This document shows, in pieces, positions 1 to 11,859 of a stretch of 43,372 nucleotides of DNA (its first letter is position 1; the number at the start of each line of letters is the position of its first letter). The notes under the pieces were generated by a model that saw only the letters and a list, made by a program, of their open reading frames with translations, had not been told where the DNA came from and searched no databases. Source of the stretch: Priapulus caudatus. Its lineage: Eukaryota; Priapulida; Priapulimorpha; Priapulimorphida; Priapulidae. The DNA is taken from contig NW_014577162.1 in the NCBI RefSeq assembly GCF_000485595.1, positions 102,407-145,778 on the forward strand, given 5' to 3'. A program made the position numbers and the translations under genes.

Positions 1-355
1 CCCAGATTTCAGACTTTCAGATCTGAAACATTTATTTTTGCATCAAAACTAACCCTGAAACAAAACAGTGAAATTTCTATTAGTATAAAACAGGGAATAT
101 GGACATTTGATCTCATTTTGGTCCGTCATAAATGAAACACTTACCAAATTTTAAATATCATCTCTCTCTTCTATCACACCCAAGGTGAGCTATAGTGTCA
201 TTGACACTTTCATTTGTGATGAGTTGTAAATGCATTATATAGAAATTACACATCACAGAGGAATGCAGCAGTTGCTATATGACTTATCATCTAATTGTTT
301 GAGAATTTATCATAAATATTAGCTATTCTATATGCATGTAACATGTGTTTTTCAG

Positions 356-493
356 AAACTAAATGGTGTTGTGAGCAGGATCAATGGAAACTACTTTATG
401 GGAGTTTCATTTAAAGCAGGCAGCAACCAGCTGGACATTCTGGTAGAAAATTTGGGCAGGAATTGCTATGGAACATTAATAAATGACACAAAG
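356..493 (+). CDS. GLB1: GLB1-like exon A
   Basis: Starts after acceptor TTTTTCAG and ends AAG|GTACAAG; 138 bases, phase 0 to 0. Encodes KLNGVVSRINGNYF and ILVENLGRNCYGTLIND, matching the jelly-roll part of GH35 beta-galactosidases. Confidence 0.88.
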
Positions 494-1805
494 GTACAAG
501 CATGAATACATTTACCTTACAATGCAATAGTACGAGAATATAAATTGCCATAAAATTCGGTATCAACTGATAATTTGTGAGAAAATGTACTTAAATTAAT
601 TGAACATGTCTCTTATTTGCAATTCTTGAACATTTTTCAGGGCCTAATTGATGATGTTACTATGGATGGAAAGGTTTTACTGAACTGGGAGATCTACTCA
701 CTCCCTCTTAATAATACTAAACTATTTCAAACACAAGATACCTGGAATGTCCAAAGCTTGAACGATATTCAGATAATAGAGAAGCCTGCAATTTCTAGTA
801 ATAAACAACATCTACATCACGAAATGGAAAACAGATGGAGGTCGAAGCATGCATTAATGATCCACAGCAACATGAAAAAGCATGTGCCAGTTATGCAAGA
901 ACGTGTGCAAGGTGATAGTGTTATGGAGTTGGGTTTGTTTTACCGTAATATATGGTAAAAATAACTGCCACTACAAGGTCAGAAATCAATAAGATTGTAC
1001 ATGGGTGGTGGGGTGGGGGATACAGAAACGGTGGTGAACATTTCTGTAGTTGAGTAGAGGTATATAAAGTGATAAATTCATTGCTGATGTAGACAAAGTA
1101 CCCTTTAATTACTATAATAATTACTATACAAATTTAGTAAAATTCTATCAATTTGAATATCTATTTTTTATTTGAATACTTTGAAACATTACTAAAACCT
1201 ATATTATTGTTTATTCACAGCCACTGATCCAAGCATTGCATCGTTTTACGTGGCTGATTTTGTCATCAACACGACAGAGCCTGCTGATACTTTCCTAAAA
1301 GCGTCAGGATGGTACAAGGTAAAAAATAAATACTGCTCAAAGTGTGCGATTGTGGAAAATGAGGTCTTTAAAAATATATTAACCAGATAACAAGTGTAAA
1401 AAATTGTAAACGTTGAACCTTTCGATATTATACTTGAATTAAGCTAATGTGTTTCTCATCTTATATTTACGTCCATATATTATTCAAGCACTGACGATCT
1501 AATCCACAATATGTACCTGCATCGTTACTGGTATTGCTACTGAACGGTACTGAAATTTTAGGTTGGAGTGTTCGCCATACTTTCAGGGTGTTGCATTTGT
1601 GAATGGATTCAATGTGGGACGCTACTGGCCAGTGGCGGGACCCCAGGTGACTCTCTACATTCCTGCACCGTTACTTCTGCCTGCCCCCAAGAAGAATAGA
1701 CTGATGTTGTTTGAGCTGGAGTGGGCACCGTGCCAGGGAGACTGGGGCAAGCATAACTGCACCATGGACTTCATAGATTATCCCATCCTCGATGGAGCCA
1801 CTTAG
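356..1805 (+). CDS. GLB1: Beta-galactosidase (GLB1-like), 3' part, four exons
   Basis: C-terminal part of a lysosomal-type acid beta-galactosidase (glycoside hydrolase family 35), which removes terminal beta-galactose from glycolipids and glycans. Four exons: 356-493, 641-797, 1221-1318 and 1587-1805, with consistent phases (0, 1, 0) and the stop TAG at 1803-1805. Family-typical blocks seen are ILVENLGRNCYGTLINDTKG, FVNGFNVGRYWPVAGPQ and LFELEWAPCQGDW, which form the C-terminal beta-sandwich region; the catalytic barrel would be encoded left of the window. The protein stops soon after FIDYPILDGAT, so it lacks the longer tail of vertebrate GLB1. The weakest junction is the donor at 797 (A|GTAATA), chosen because it gives a linker length close to the vertebrate protein. 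The incomplete 5' end is caused by the window edge. Confidence 0.9.
641..797 (+). CDS. GLB1: GLB1-like exon B
   Basis: Acceptor CATTTTTCAG at 640. Encodes GLIDDVTMDGKVLLNWEIY, which follows exon A as in other family members. The frame stays open to 958, but a donor at 797 (phase 1) joins cleanly to the next exon and keeps the usual linker length of about 42 residues. An alternative donor near 902 (CAAG|GTGATA, also phase 1) would add about 35 residues. Confidence 0.7.
1221..1318 (+). CDS. GLB1: GLB1-like exon C
   Basis: Acceptor TTTATTCACAG, donor AAG|GTAAAA; 98 bases starting with two bases of a split codon. Encodes ASFYVADFVINTTEP and FLKASGWYK, corresponding to the segment just before the conserved WINGFNLGRYWP-type block. 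Confidence 0.85.
1587..1805 (+). CDS. GLB1: GLB1-like terminal exon
   Basis: Acceptor ACTTTCAG at 1586, phase 0, 72 codons plus TAG. Encodes GVAFVNGFNVGRYWP, QVTLYIPAPLL and LFELEWAPC, the most conserved C-terminal block of animal beta-galactosidases. The CDS ends at FIDYPILDGAT. Confidence 0.92.
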   Translation, partial: GVAFVNGFNVGRYWPVAGPQVTLYIPAPLLLPAPKKNRLMLFELEWAPCQGDWGKHNCTMDFIDYPILDGAT

Positions 1806-2863
1806 TGAAGCCGGTTGTATGGAACGTGAAGTGTAGCTAATCTGACGATAACAGCTCAAAGAGTTTTAAACACCTTTATTGAAGTTTTGATGGCTATTGC
1901 TAATGAGAACACCAGTAACCAGGGAGCCGTTATGTACATTTATCGAAAGGAAATGCATGTTTTAAATAGGTAATGATACAAGAATTAAAGGACTGCGAAA
2001 TCCTTTTCTGTGATTATAGTGTTATTAAATCAAGTGTGCCTTTCGAGTGAGTGTAGGTATTTACATGTTTATATTCACATCACGTGGCCAAACGATGTTT
2101 TCATTGTATGCAACCAAGAACTGTATTAATTTATACAGGCACAGGTTTATGTTAAAATCGTTGACGTGCCAAGATTCGTCAGTTACCGAGCCTGAAAGTT
2201 GGGTGCAATAACACTTGTGGGACAATTATTGTGGGTAATAAGTGTTGTCTGCTGACCCCAGAGTCATTGAAATTGACATCGCTAGCTTATCAACTGATGA
2301 TAGAATACAGTCTTCCACTACCAAAGAAATCATTGTGTTTATTTCCCTGATATGAGAATTAGTTGGGTCAGGATAGATACTAGTCCCATACTGAATAAGG
2401 CTAACAAATGACGATTTCATATGTACAACAGGCTTTGTGTAGTTTTCGACAAAACGTTAGTCTGGGGGACTAAAATTTTGTGACTAAACATGTTTAGAAA
2501 TAATTCATACACAAGTTTTCACTGCCGTTGAAGGAATAGAATAACCTGTGCTGCATCGAATGTCTGTCAATGTGGTACCTAATGAGGTGGTAGATAAAAA
2601 GTAAATATGGGTGATATATATGTAAAAGGTGTATAATAATGGCATATAAATTGCATGATGAAGCATTTCCAATGTGCAACATACAGAGGAAGAAGTTAAA
2701 GTGTGATAACTTATTATAATATATGAAAGTAAAATGTGAAACAATCAAATGCTTTTGAAAATTGATATATTATAGTGCAAGGTGAGTGACCCAGCTGCAG
2801 GTGGTGACTTCACCAACAATGGAGCATTGTCGTAAATTCGCGTTACCTGCATTAGTAATTTAA
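1806..2863. other. GLB1 3' UTR and downstream flank
   Basis: No coding exon seen. ATTAAA occurs near 1983 and could serve as a polyadenylation signal. The rest is AT-rich and unremarkable; short open frames here show no family pattern. Confidence 0.5.
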
Positions 2864-2870
2864 ACACGTG

Positions 2871-2933
2871 TGTATATATATATATATATATATTGTATGT
2901 GTATTTGTATATGTATGTGTATATATATATATA
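2871..2933. repeat. TA/TG microsatellite
   Basis: Runs of TA interrupted by TGTATG-type steps. The TA context continues on the far side of the element at 2934-3612, so that element seems to have inserted into this repeat. Confidence 0.8.
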
Positions 2934-3612
2934 TGTGCAACGATTTTACGTCTAGTTGTGACGACGAATGAAGGTTCGACCACTGGATTGTAGTGTAGGA
3001 GTCAACACAAGAAATAGCAACACGTAAAAATCAGAACAAGCTGATAAAAGTGTTTACGCCGGGAATAGGCCCGGGGCTTTTATTCGGCCTTAGTCAACAG
3101 ACTAAGGTGAACTAAAAGATGGTGCACAAAATCCCACACAGCGTTGTCGCTGGGGTACAGAAATATACACGATGAACTGAACAGCTAAACAGTACTAACT
3201 AACACCCTGTAGTGAGTTGCTTGCCCTGTGCAGGGGTTAACTAGATACTGGTATGCTTACGTGATCCGTGAAGATGAGGCCCTCCTGCTTGTGGCCGCAA
3301 TGCTGGCTTGACCCGTCTCGGTCGCTCCAGATCGTATACTTTGCCTTACTGAGAGCATAGCCCCGTATTTATACCACAAGCTCAGCGTGGGTAGGGCTTC
3401 TTACCTTCCCATCATGCATCACGAGAGACGCGTGATCAAGTCATGTTTTATGTCACGCACATCACATGACAAGCCACACATCACCCCACAGGTTTCCTTC
3501 ATACAACCGGTGGGAATCACGTGATCGCTGTCATAGCCACCAGGGATGCTGTACATCGACCTGGGATGCTGAGACACGCGACAGGACGATAGGATGCGGG
3601 GAGTTCGTTACA
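2934..3612 (-). mobile_element. Probable solo LTR (reverse orientation)
   Basis: Read on the minus strand, a 679-bp block begins TGTAACGAACTCC and ends AATCGTTGCACA (5' TG, 3' CA). It contains GAATAAAAG (revcomp of 3078-3092), a typical LTR polyadenylation signal, about 130 bases before its end. TA-rich microsatellite flanks it on both sides (ATATA left, CTATA right), consistent with a short target duplication in TA DNA. No internal retroelement coding region is present, hence a solo LTR. Assignment to Gypsy rather than another LTR group is not possible by eye. Confidence 0.45.
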
Positions 3613-4780
3613 CTATATATATATATGTATTGTATGTATATTATATGTATATTATATTGCCAGCTTTCACGTTTGATTGCACAATTTAAGTCGGTGGGGC
3701 AGTAATTCTTACGACATACAAATGGAACCTAATCGACACGTGATGTCAAGATTAGTTACTTATATTCAGGCAATTAATTACTTATTAATGTTCGACCCTC
3801 CTCACCGATGCTTCCCACGCACCCCTGCGCTGGGTCTCTCTGCCTGCCCCCACCCCGAGGGAGGGCCACGCCTCGACCTCCGGCACCCACTCGGTCTTCC
3901 CTCACCATTGCGCCTTTCTTCTCCCTGACCCCACTTACTTTCCCCATGCTTACGCCTTCTTCTGCATCCCCTCCATCTTCCTCCGAATCAATTCCCCACT
4001 TTTCCCGCGCCTTTCCCGCATTACTCCGCCTTTCCACGTAGAAGGATAATGAGTATTGTCCGTATAGAATGTGAGAGTAGGGGAAGTAAACAGTGACCCA
4101 GGTAACGCAACACGGCTGTGTAAGCAGCAACACATACACAGGTAAATGCGAAAGTTATACCCATCATTCGTTCTGAGGCAACTGCAGTCTTTATTTGTAT
4201 CGTACGCCTATTTGTGTCGTATATGGTGAGGCTCTATTGAACCCCCATTCACTTTATAAGTAATGCACTTACAGACACACATAATTATTATATGGCATAT
4301 GTTATAATAATTAAAGTGACACACCGATGTAGGCATTTTTCGCATAAAACTAGTGCTGAGTATAATATACTCCCGACTTGTACAATTTCAATAATATGAT
4401 ACTTCCATTAGGAAGTTCAGTTTATGTGCGAACACGGATCTAACGAGTTGAAACAATATAGGGGCGGTAACAACGCCTGACGTAACACCAGGCGTACACG
4501 TAGTAGGCGCTAACAACGCCTGTTTCAATGGCAGAGCGTAAACCTGAGCAAGTTCATATGGAGCATTTATTTTGCGTGCTACTTTTGTCCTTATTAATGA
4601 CGAGGGAATAGTTTTTACAGGTTTAAGAAATCAAACGCGCATATCATGAGTAACGCTAAACAGATAATTTTGTCCGGACAATTATTTTAGGGTAACTTAC
4701 ATGTGTTAGGCACGTCGATCAATTCCCTTATTTTCCTTTAAAATCTATGTGGGATGCATCCTCCCGGACGCTACTGCTCT
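3613..4780. other. Intergenic; pyrimidine-rich patch
   Basis: 3790-4040 is C/T-rich on the plus strand and keeps frames open on both strands, but the translations are low-complexity Pro/Ser with no family match. The remainder is AT-rich. At 4461-4522 the pattern GGCG..TAACAACGCCTG occurs twice. No gene seen. Confidence 0.5.
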
Positions 4781-4874
4781 GGACCCGGTTCCACAGTCGT
4801 AAATTAACTCTTAACTCTGAGTTAAATTCCTTAACTCAGAGTTAAATTTAATCCACGACTGTGGAACCGGGTCC
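4781..4874. mobile_element. 94-bp fold-back element
   Basis: Near-perfect palindrome: GGACCCGGTTCCACAGTCGT at the left end and its reverse complement at the right end. An inner hairpin is built from TTAACTCTGAGTTAA and TTAACTCAGAGTTAA. No coding capacity. Looks like a very short MITE or fold-back element; no clear target-site duplication. Confidence 0.7.
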
Positions 4875-7164
4875 TGCAGGAGAGCACATTCCTACAGTAT
4901 GTCCGTCGTGCATACGCAGTATATATATATAGTAATGATAGAACGAAAATATATCAGAACCTGCTGGCCATCAGGCTTATTAGGTTGTGCTCCAATAAAG
5001 GATTGCGTGATAAAGGACGTGAAATGAAAATATATATGGCTATATAAGCTTTTAGTGGCACTGATATTTTGTCTCGCAAGCTTCCATTAAAGGCCACTAA
5101 AAGCTGCTGCTACGTTCTCCAATAAATAGCTATATAGAAAGACATAATGGATGCTGCAAGTTACCTATCAATGATTCATAGCCGCTATAGTTGTTTTTAA
5201 AAGGTGGTTACCGTTTTTAGCTATTTCTACGTATTTATCAAATGCTAGAATAACCAAGGCAACTAAATTATTCGAGCTCCCATACCACAAATTCAAACTT
5301 TGAAAACACATGCACACGGAAACAAAGAACAAAGAACAAACATGTGGAGACGGCATATGCCACAAAACGGTCACGTACATGGCCGTAGGCTGATCAAATT
5401 CCAGGGGGGGGGGCATTGCCTTGCGCACTTTCCCGAATCTTCCAAACATCAAAACGTAATTAATTAACTAATTAATTAGTTGATAAATCGGCTCTGTCCC
5501 CGATCGTACGCAGTTCGCCCTGAAACCTTACGTTTATGTAGATTGGCAGATTATACACCTCGAGTCGTCCTTGGCTCTATAACAGCCAACGCTATGTTGC
5601 CTTCTGCGACAATTGAATGCGTGAAACCGATGAATTCTTAACTACACAGATTTAGTACTATTCCACGTATTTACGTATCAAATAGGGCATTCCACGACGC
5701 AGTTCAGAAACTCATAAGCCGTAAATAAACTGTTTTACCACGATGTCCAGTGAAGGCTTAATCTTTTCCCTGAAAATCCGTGCCATCTCATTGTATAGCT
5801 CCGTCATACCGATAATGTATAAGTCATGAATAATCCAATAGACTATATTCAGGACCAGTATGAGGACGGCGGCGGCGGTGGTAGTGGTATACGTAGGAAA
5901 AGTGCCTGAGCATTTCGCTAATACGCTCGTATATTACGAAGCATGTGGTTTGAAAGTTATCGCTTTAACATTAATTCCGTAATATATATATGCCGACATA
6001 AGATGTCTCACTTACCCGTAATATATATATATATATACTGCTGTGTCGTTCCTCTCTCTCGCTCCTATCAAGCGGGTCTCTCGCTGCGTCTAGCGGCTCG
6101 CGTATCTGATGCTCCCTTGCTTGCTCGCATGCTGGCAGTAGGTTTCTTATCCAGAGCTGTCTCAGCTGCCATGTGGTTAGTTTGCGTGATCGCATTGTTA
6201 TCGTCATTGCTTCGTCGTGATCATATGCTGCGCTTTATTGCTTCGTCGTGATCGTATTCTGTTGTTCCTCGCTTCGTTTTGATCGCTAGGTCGTAGATAT
6301 CAGTGTTCTAGCTTATAAGCCTCCCTAATAGCTGTCGCATTATTGTTCGTAGGCATTTCCAACACTTATTTTAAACGTCACAGTCTTTGCAGTATGCTGC
6401 AATCAATAGTCATTGTTTTCTGTCTTCTTTCTTTCTCTTCTGTCTCTTCTTCATCATGCTAGTTGTGTCTTCACTTAGTGTCTCAGCGCGTGCATCGTAC
6501 ATCGCTAGTTTCTTGCGTTGCGTGCGCAAAGGAGTACCGACGTTCTTTGGTCACAGACGCCAAATGTAATGTGGGAAAATGGCACAGTCTCTGTATGAGG
6601 CGACGAAACACATGTAACGATGGTAAAAGAACACAGTTCGTATGAGGCGAACACGCGAGCTTTCACATGAGAATGTTCTTTTATTCAATGCTCAGCACAG
6701 TGACATTGTCAGTCGTATTCTCTACTCGCTCTCCCTTCGCCTTCATAATACATTTCTTCCATACATTTCCCCCTTCACATCTTTCCCGTCTTTCCTTCAT
6801 TCGTCTCCCCTTTTCCTCTCTCGGCTTCTACCTTATATCTCTCGGGCGTGGCTTTTCGGTGGACTCGCGTGTTCTCCCTCACACGCCGGCATTCTCGCCT
6901 ATCTGCCCTCTTGGTTGGTTTTGGACATTAGTCGATGGAGTGACCGCTTGGTCAGTCTTGCGTCATTCTGGACCGCTTCCAAACCCCGCCTTCTGGCCCC
7001 TGGCTTGCGGCCAAGTGTTCCTGGTTGCTGATTCTTATCTGCATGTGTTGCTTCTACTGTCTCTTGATAATGGTCAATTATCTTGGACGTAACTCTAATG
7101 CGTACTCTCTAAACTAATGCCTCCAGTGGCAATCTAAAACTATCACAATCTATGTCGCCTTGGT
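4875..7164. other. Intergenic, no gene recognised
   Basis: Contains a small hairpin (TTTTAGTGGC near 5050 against GCCACTAAAA near 5094), an AATTAATTAACTAATTAATT run at 5456-5475, TA microsatellites near 5985 and 6020, and a semi-repeated TTGCTTCGTCGTGATC at 6207 and 6238. 6720-6850 is C/T-rich. GAATAAAAG on the minus strand near 6675 could belong to an old LTR but no ends are visible. Confidence 0.5.
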
Positions 7165-7275
7165 TGTCATGGTCTATGGTCTATGGTCTATGCATGGTCT
7201 ATGGTCTATGGTCATGATGGTCTATGGTCTATGGTCTATGGTCTATGGTCTATGGTCAATGTCGTCTACGGTCAA
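7165..7275. repeat. GGTCTAT heptamer tandem repeat
   Basis: About a dozen copies of the 7-mer GGTCTAT, interrupted by GCAT and CATGAT, decaying into GTCAATGTCGTCTA at the right end. The open frame across it (WSMVYGLWSMV pattern) reflects the repeat only. Confidence 0.85.
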
Positions 7276-7786
7276 TGTCGTCTATGTCGTAAAGGTTAAC
7301 AATGCCAGTTGGCTTGTGGTGCCAATTATTCAAAATGCATTACGACGCTCTTCAAGATTTCAAGATTTCAATATTTCAAGATGTTTATTTGTGCTAAACG
7401 TGGAAAAATCAAACAGTGGGAAAAATCAAACAGTTATAACTTTGCTTATACAGTGCACGGGCATGGCGACAGGACCATGCGGTCATCGAGTCAGCCATAC
7501 ATTATAGTAACAATACATATGACATCGAGTTAAATGACATTTACAATACATGACGTAATCTGATGATTACAACACACACAATATATTACAATACATGACG
7601 TTATACTACGTACAATACATGATGTTATCTTCGAATAGGTTCCGATCCAAGCGTCCGAAATTAACTCACGTGGATTTTCATCGCTACAGTATTTATTCCT
7701 TATTATATAATTAATAAACTAATTACAATCGTAAACGTCGCGCATAGGTATGTATGTGCGATTTCCGAGTTTCAACCTGGGTTTAC

Positions 7787-8557
7787 CCTATCAACTTTTG
7801 GTTGAAAAATTTACGTGTTGATAAGCTTTTCAACTAATCGACCAGAAGTCGGCAGTGTAAACGTTAAAGTTGAGCGCCCAACCAGTTAATATAAACTAGT
7901 TGAGAGATTAGAACATAAGTTCTAATTTCTCAACATTTGGTCAGCCAGGTGATCATGCGACATTTTGCCATGCAGCCACTCAGATAATAGCAATATAATA
8001 GCAATCAGGAGGTACGTGTGTCCCTCCACTCAAATTTCTGCGCGCGTTTTTTTCTATTGGCGGCACACGGTTTACACCTGGAGCGAATTAATCCTACATG
8101 CAAAAATGCGAATTTAGACCTTAAACATGGTTTTAAGGTCTAATACCCGGTTTTATGGCTTAAAACTAGGTTTTAGACCTTAAAACCTAGTTTTAGACCT
8201 TAAAACCAGGTTTTAAGACCTTAAAACCTGGTTTTAAGGTCTAATACCCGGTTTTATGGCTTAAAACTAGGTTTTAGACCTTAAAACCTAGTTTTAGACC
8301 TTAAAACCGGGTTTTAAGACCTTAAAACCCGGTTTTAAGGTCTAAAACTAGGTTTTATGCTTTTTGGTACAAAATGCTTTCCATACGCGCGCACACTGCG
8401 TGTGAAATGTTGAAACGTTCGCCGACTCGCGGTCGATAATGTAAATGCTGGTAGAAACGTAATCCTGGTAAATTCTGGTAGAAAGTTGAAACTCAATTGA
8501 TCAACTCGTCGACTTTTGACTCGTGACTAAAAATACTAATAGTGTAAACTCAGCTTA
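7787..8557. mobile_element. Possible MITE with internal repeat array
   Basis: The outer ends are imperfect inverted repeats: CTGGGTTTACCCTATCA on the left, and CTGAGTTTACACTATTA as the reverse complement of the right end. The interior has several short inverted repeats (for example ACTAGTTGAGAGATTAGAAC near 7897 and TTCTAATTTCTCAACAT near 7919) and the array described separately. No coding sequence. The ends are inferred from imperfect matches and no target duplication was identified. Confidence 0.4.
8128..8355. repeat. Direct and inverted repeat array (GGTTTTAAGGTCT family)
   Basis: About 100 bp is repeated twice in tandem (8128-8227 and 8228-8328). Within each copy GGTTTTAAGACC and GGTTTTAGACC alternate with their reverse complements, so the array can fold in several registers. 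The copies differ at only a few positions (CCAGG/CCGGG), suggesting recent duplication. Confidence 0.8.
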
Positions 8558-11196
8558 ATGTGTGGAAGCTAGGTCGTTACAATTAGGAAGCATTGACGCT
8601 CTAACAGAAGATTTATTTGCGTAAGAGTTCACCTTTCGTTCACTGTTGGATGTTACGTGCGAGTAGTCGCATATGCTGATTGCCGTAAATATACAATATA
8701 TGCACTGCTGTCGTCTATCCTAGTTCATATTTCCGTGCCCTCTCTTCGCTCGATCTCTCTCTCTCCTCATCTCTCATTCTCTCTATCTTCTCATCTTCTC
8801 CTCTCTCTCTCACCACACACACACACAGTTCACCGGCAATCAGCGATGCAGAGAAGCGCCCCGTTCGCACTCATGCGTCTACCAGGCGGCGCCAGGGTAT
8901 TTTCTTAGGGGCCGAAACCGAGTGGCGTGCGTACAGGACACGGCGAATAGGGGTTCGGGCGTGCTCTCCCCCAGGAAATTTGAAAATAGACTCCTCAGAT
9001 GCGTTTTTACCAAGCGCGAGTAGGGGGTCCCGGAGCATCCCTGACGCCCCGCAGTAACAACGCTAAACTGCTTATGCCCACTAATATTTATACGCACTAA
9101 CTCATCATCGCAACGGTGAGAACGCTAAGGTAGGAACGCCCTTTGCGTGCTCGTGTTCTGCCGATCACCTCGTGCCTTGTTGCGTACTTCAAAACTCTAT
9201 AAAATCCTATTAGTTGCGTGGAGTTGCGTCTCGTAACTTATGCCCCACTATCTTTATATCGTAACCAACCAATTCTGGTGATCGCTATAGGAGGCACTTT
9301 TTAGTGCGATTCAAGTCAAGCTAAAAATTTACAGTAAACATTTGCGTAACTTACTTCGATCTGACGTGCGTGGCGTAATACCACGTCGAAATTTCCGCAG
9401 AAGTGTTTCCAGGCATAACCGCAGCAGCATTATTTAATGAGAAAAACATTATAAAATTAACTACCAACAAAAAAATAAATAAATAATTACCGGATACTTA
9501 GCAAAACAGACAGGCGGCGCCTTTGACGCTTTTTTTGTCATGGCTTGCATTGTTATTCGTTATATAATCATTTCGTAGTTTAGCCGGTGACGTCACACGC
9601 CGTGCGCACTTTGTACTCACACCACGCGACTTTTACGTGCACACTGATCAACACGCACGTACGTACAACAACGCGAGCGCGACCACGCGATCGGCGTGTA
9701 ACGTACGCAAGCCACCGTGGGTCACGTGTCAACGTAGCAAGCAGCTCGCACGCACAGCACGTGTACGTGCTACACGCACGCACGGCGACGTGTCGCTGCT
9801 GTCATCCGAAGTGTTTGATATCACCATGCATACGAAACGTTAAAATGAGGACAACTATCACATCCCCAACAGCCCTGTAGACAGCTTAAAGGCCATATGA
9901 TACATAACAAGAGAGGCTTCAGATGGTTGCCTATGATGTCGTCGCACAGTTGATTGTTTATGGCTATGGCAACGTGCCCCTCAACAGCCAGCAGCTATCG
10001 TCATGTCGGTAGTGATCTTACACCGAATTCATCAACATTTGCGTGACCAGGTTGCTACCTGTCGTTGATGGAAGCGCCACCCAGCGAGCCTTGGGTACTA
10101 CTTGTCGTAAAACTCGTGTGTACGGCAATTACAACTTTTGCGCAACTGGTATGATAATCCGGATGTCCCCGCAGGGCCCTGCCTGAAAGGCCCCTGTGCT
10201 GGGGTCCAGGCAGAGCCCCGGCAGTCGCGGTGGAAGCTCCAGAGTTAGTGCTATCAAAGCCCTCAAATTGCTCGACAAAAAAAATGGTGCAGGAACCAGT
10301 ACAACATATACCCAAAGAGATGAAATCCCCGGGAGGGGGGCTGACTCCCCCAAGCATCAATTAATAGTAGGATCGGCTATGTGTCCACTGCGAATTTTAA
10401 AAATGGGGGGGGGTGCTCTGGAACTAACTCAGACCTAGAATAATATGGTCTTCTGGAACTAATTGTTGTTGAATGCTGGTATGCCTCTGAACGCGCGGCT
10501 AATGTCGAAAAGGGTCTCCGGAACTAGCTTAGGATGCGTTGAAATTCAAGTTGCTATGTAACGGACATCCTTATAAGAAGAGGGGTCTGGCGGACTGTGG
10601 GGGAACCAGTAGATGCTTTCAATCTATGGCGTAGCAATTGTTTTTATCATTTTAGAGGAGAGAAAAAACACTGACCGGATAAGAGATGAATCGCACGTCA
10701 CACTATACACACACACACATCACGACTGCGGCATACAGCACACTAAACTAAAACTATACAGAGGGCACTCACGGAAGAGCATTACCTCCGCCACGACTAT
10801 ACGCCATACGACTCACGAACACACGAATACCACGATATACGCGCAGCGACATGTATGCTCGCTCGTCCGCTCAGTCACAGCCACCCGGCTGTGGCTGTCT
10901 CGCTCGCCGACGCGCTAATTATGCATCGCGACAACCACACACAGCGACACACATTTGCCACACAACACACACAAGTCTGCAACACACACACATCCACCCA
11001 CAACCACTACGACAGACTCGACGCACGCGCGCGCGCAGGGCCGCGGGCGCGCCGCCATAACGGTACACAAACGCATCAGACCCGATCAACATAACCTCGC
11101 CTCCACTGTCCGTGGGTCGGGAGGTAAAAAATAAGATAGCATCGTAATAGTATGTATGAGAGATCAGTCTGAACGTTGTAATTATAATTTACAAGT
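8558..11196. other. Intergenic; CT runs and CpG-dense patches
   Basis: 8745-8826 is a CT-rich run ending in (CA)n. 9585-9795 is unusually rich in alternating purine-pyrimidine CpG steps (ACGT, CACGTG). 10845-11060 is again CpG-dense (GCGCGCGCAGGGCCGCGGGC) and might be an unmethylated CpG island upstream of the glycosyltransferase at 12012. TCTGGAACTAA-like words recur at 10420, 10454 and 10519. No exon recognised. Confidence 0.45.
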
Positions 11197-11859
11197 TGTT
11201 AACACCCTCAAGTGTGCCTACCTTTCCGCCGGGAAACAGCATCATCGATAAATGATGGTCCCAACTTGGGACTCCCAAGGAAATAACACCTTGACATCGA
11301 TTATCAAATTAAGCACAGGTTTTATATGGATTGAATTTCGACACTTAATTTTTCGATTTTTCGATGAAAGTGGTCCAGCTTGTAGGCTACATCACTCATT
11401 TTTTGGCGATCCCCCTATTATTTGCAAGAATCTTCTTCTTCTTTACCTTTTCTTGCAAATGATGGTGGGGGGGGCATCATTTGCAAGATGTTTCTTTTTC
11501 TTTTTCTTCTTCTTCTTTTCCTTTTTCTTTTTCTTTTTCTTTTTCTTTTTCTTTTTCTTCTTCTTCTTTCCTTTTTCTTGCAAATGATAGGGAGGCGACC
11601 GCCCCCCCTGCCCCCCCTGCGGCGCCGCCCCTGCGTGTACTACAAGTGTATCAGCATCTACATACTAGCGTATCAGCATGTGTACAATCACGCGTGTATT
11701 AGCAAGATCACTGTGTGAGGTGAATGTCCGGACGCGTAGCCTAGCGGCTCCTCGTCCGGAACCGGTCGCGTAGCCACCGCCTATCTAATAAACATAAGTG
11801 TCATCTGTCAAACCAGTTTCTTTCTTTGATTAATCACTCACACATCGAAGAGTGTAACA
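11197..11859 (+). mobile_element. LTR-like segment, low confidence
   Basis: Starts TGTTAACACC and ends GTGTAACA, so the ends are roughly inverted as in LTRs. CTAATAAACATAAG at 11786-11799 could be the LTR polyadenylation signal about 65 bases from the end. The flanking pentamers (CAAGT and CCCGG) do not match, so no target duplication supports it. The interior includes a long CTTTTT tract. Confidence 0.25.
11430..11590. repeat. CTTTTT / CTT polypyrimidine tract with TTGCAAATGAT repeats
   Basis: A CTTTTT hexamer tract (about 11490-11580) lies between copies of TTCTTGCAAATGAT at 11451 and 11575. A reverse-complement copy, ATCATTTGCAAG, is at 11477. Poly-Phe frames here are repeat artefacts. 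Confidence 0.75.

Noticed and set aside
6555-7520. Second solo LTR on the minus strand
   Set aside because: GAATAAAAG is present, but no matching TG...CA ends or duplication could be found.
11741-11770. tRNA gene or tRNA-derived SINE head (TAGCCTAGCGG resembles an A box)
   Set aside because: No B box at the expected distance and no cloverleaf could be drawn.
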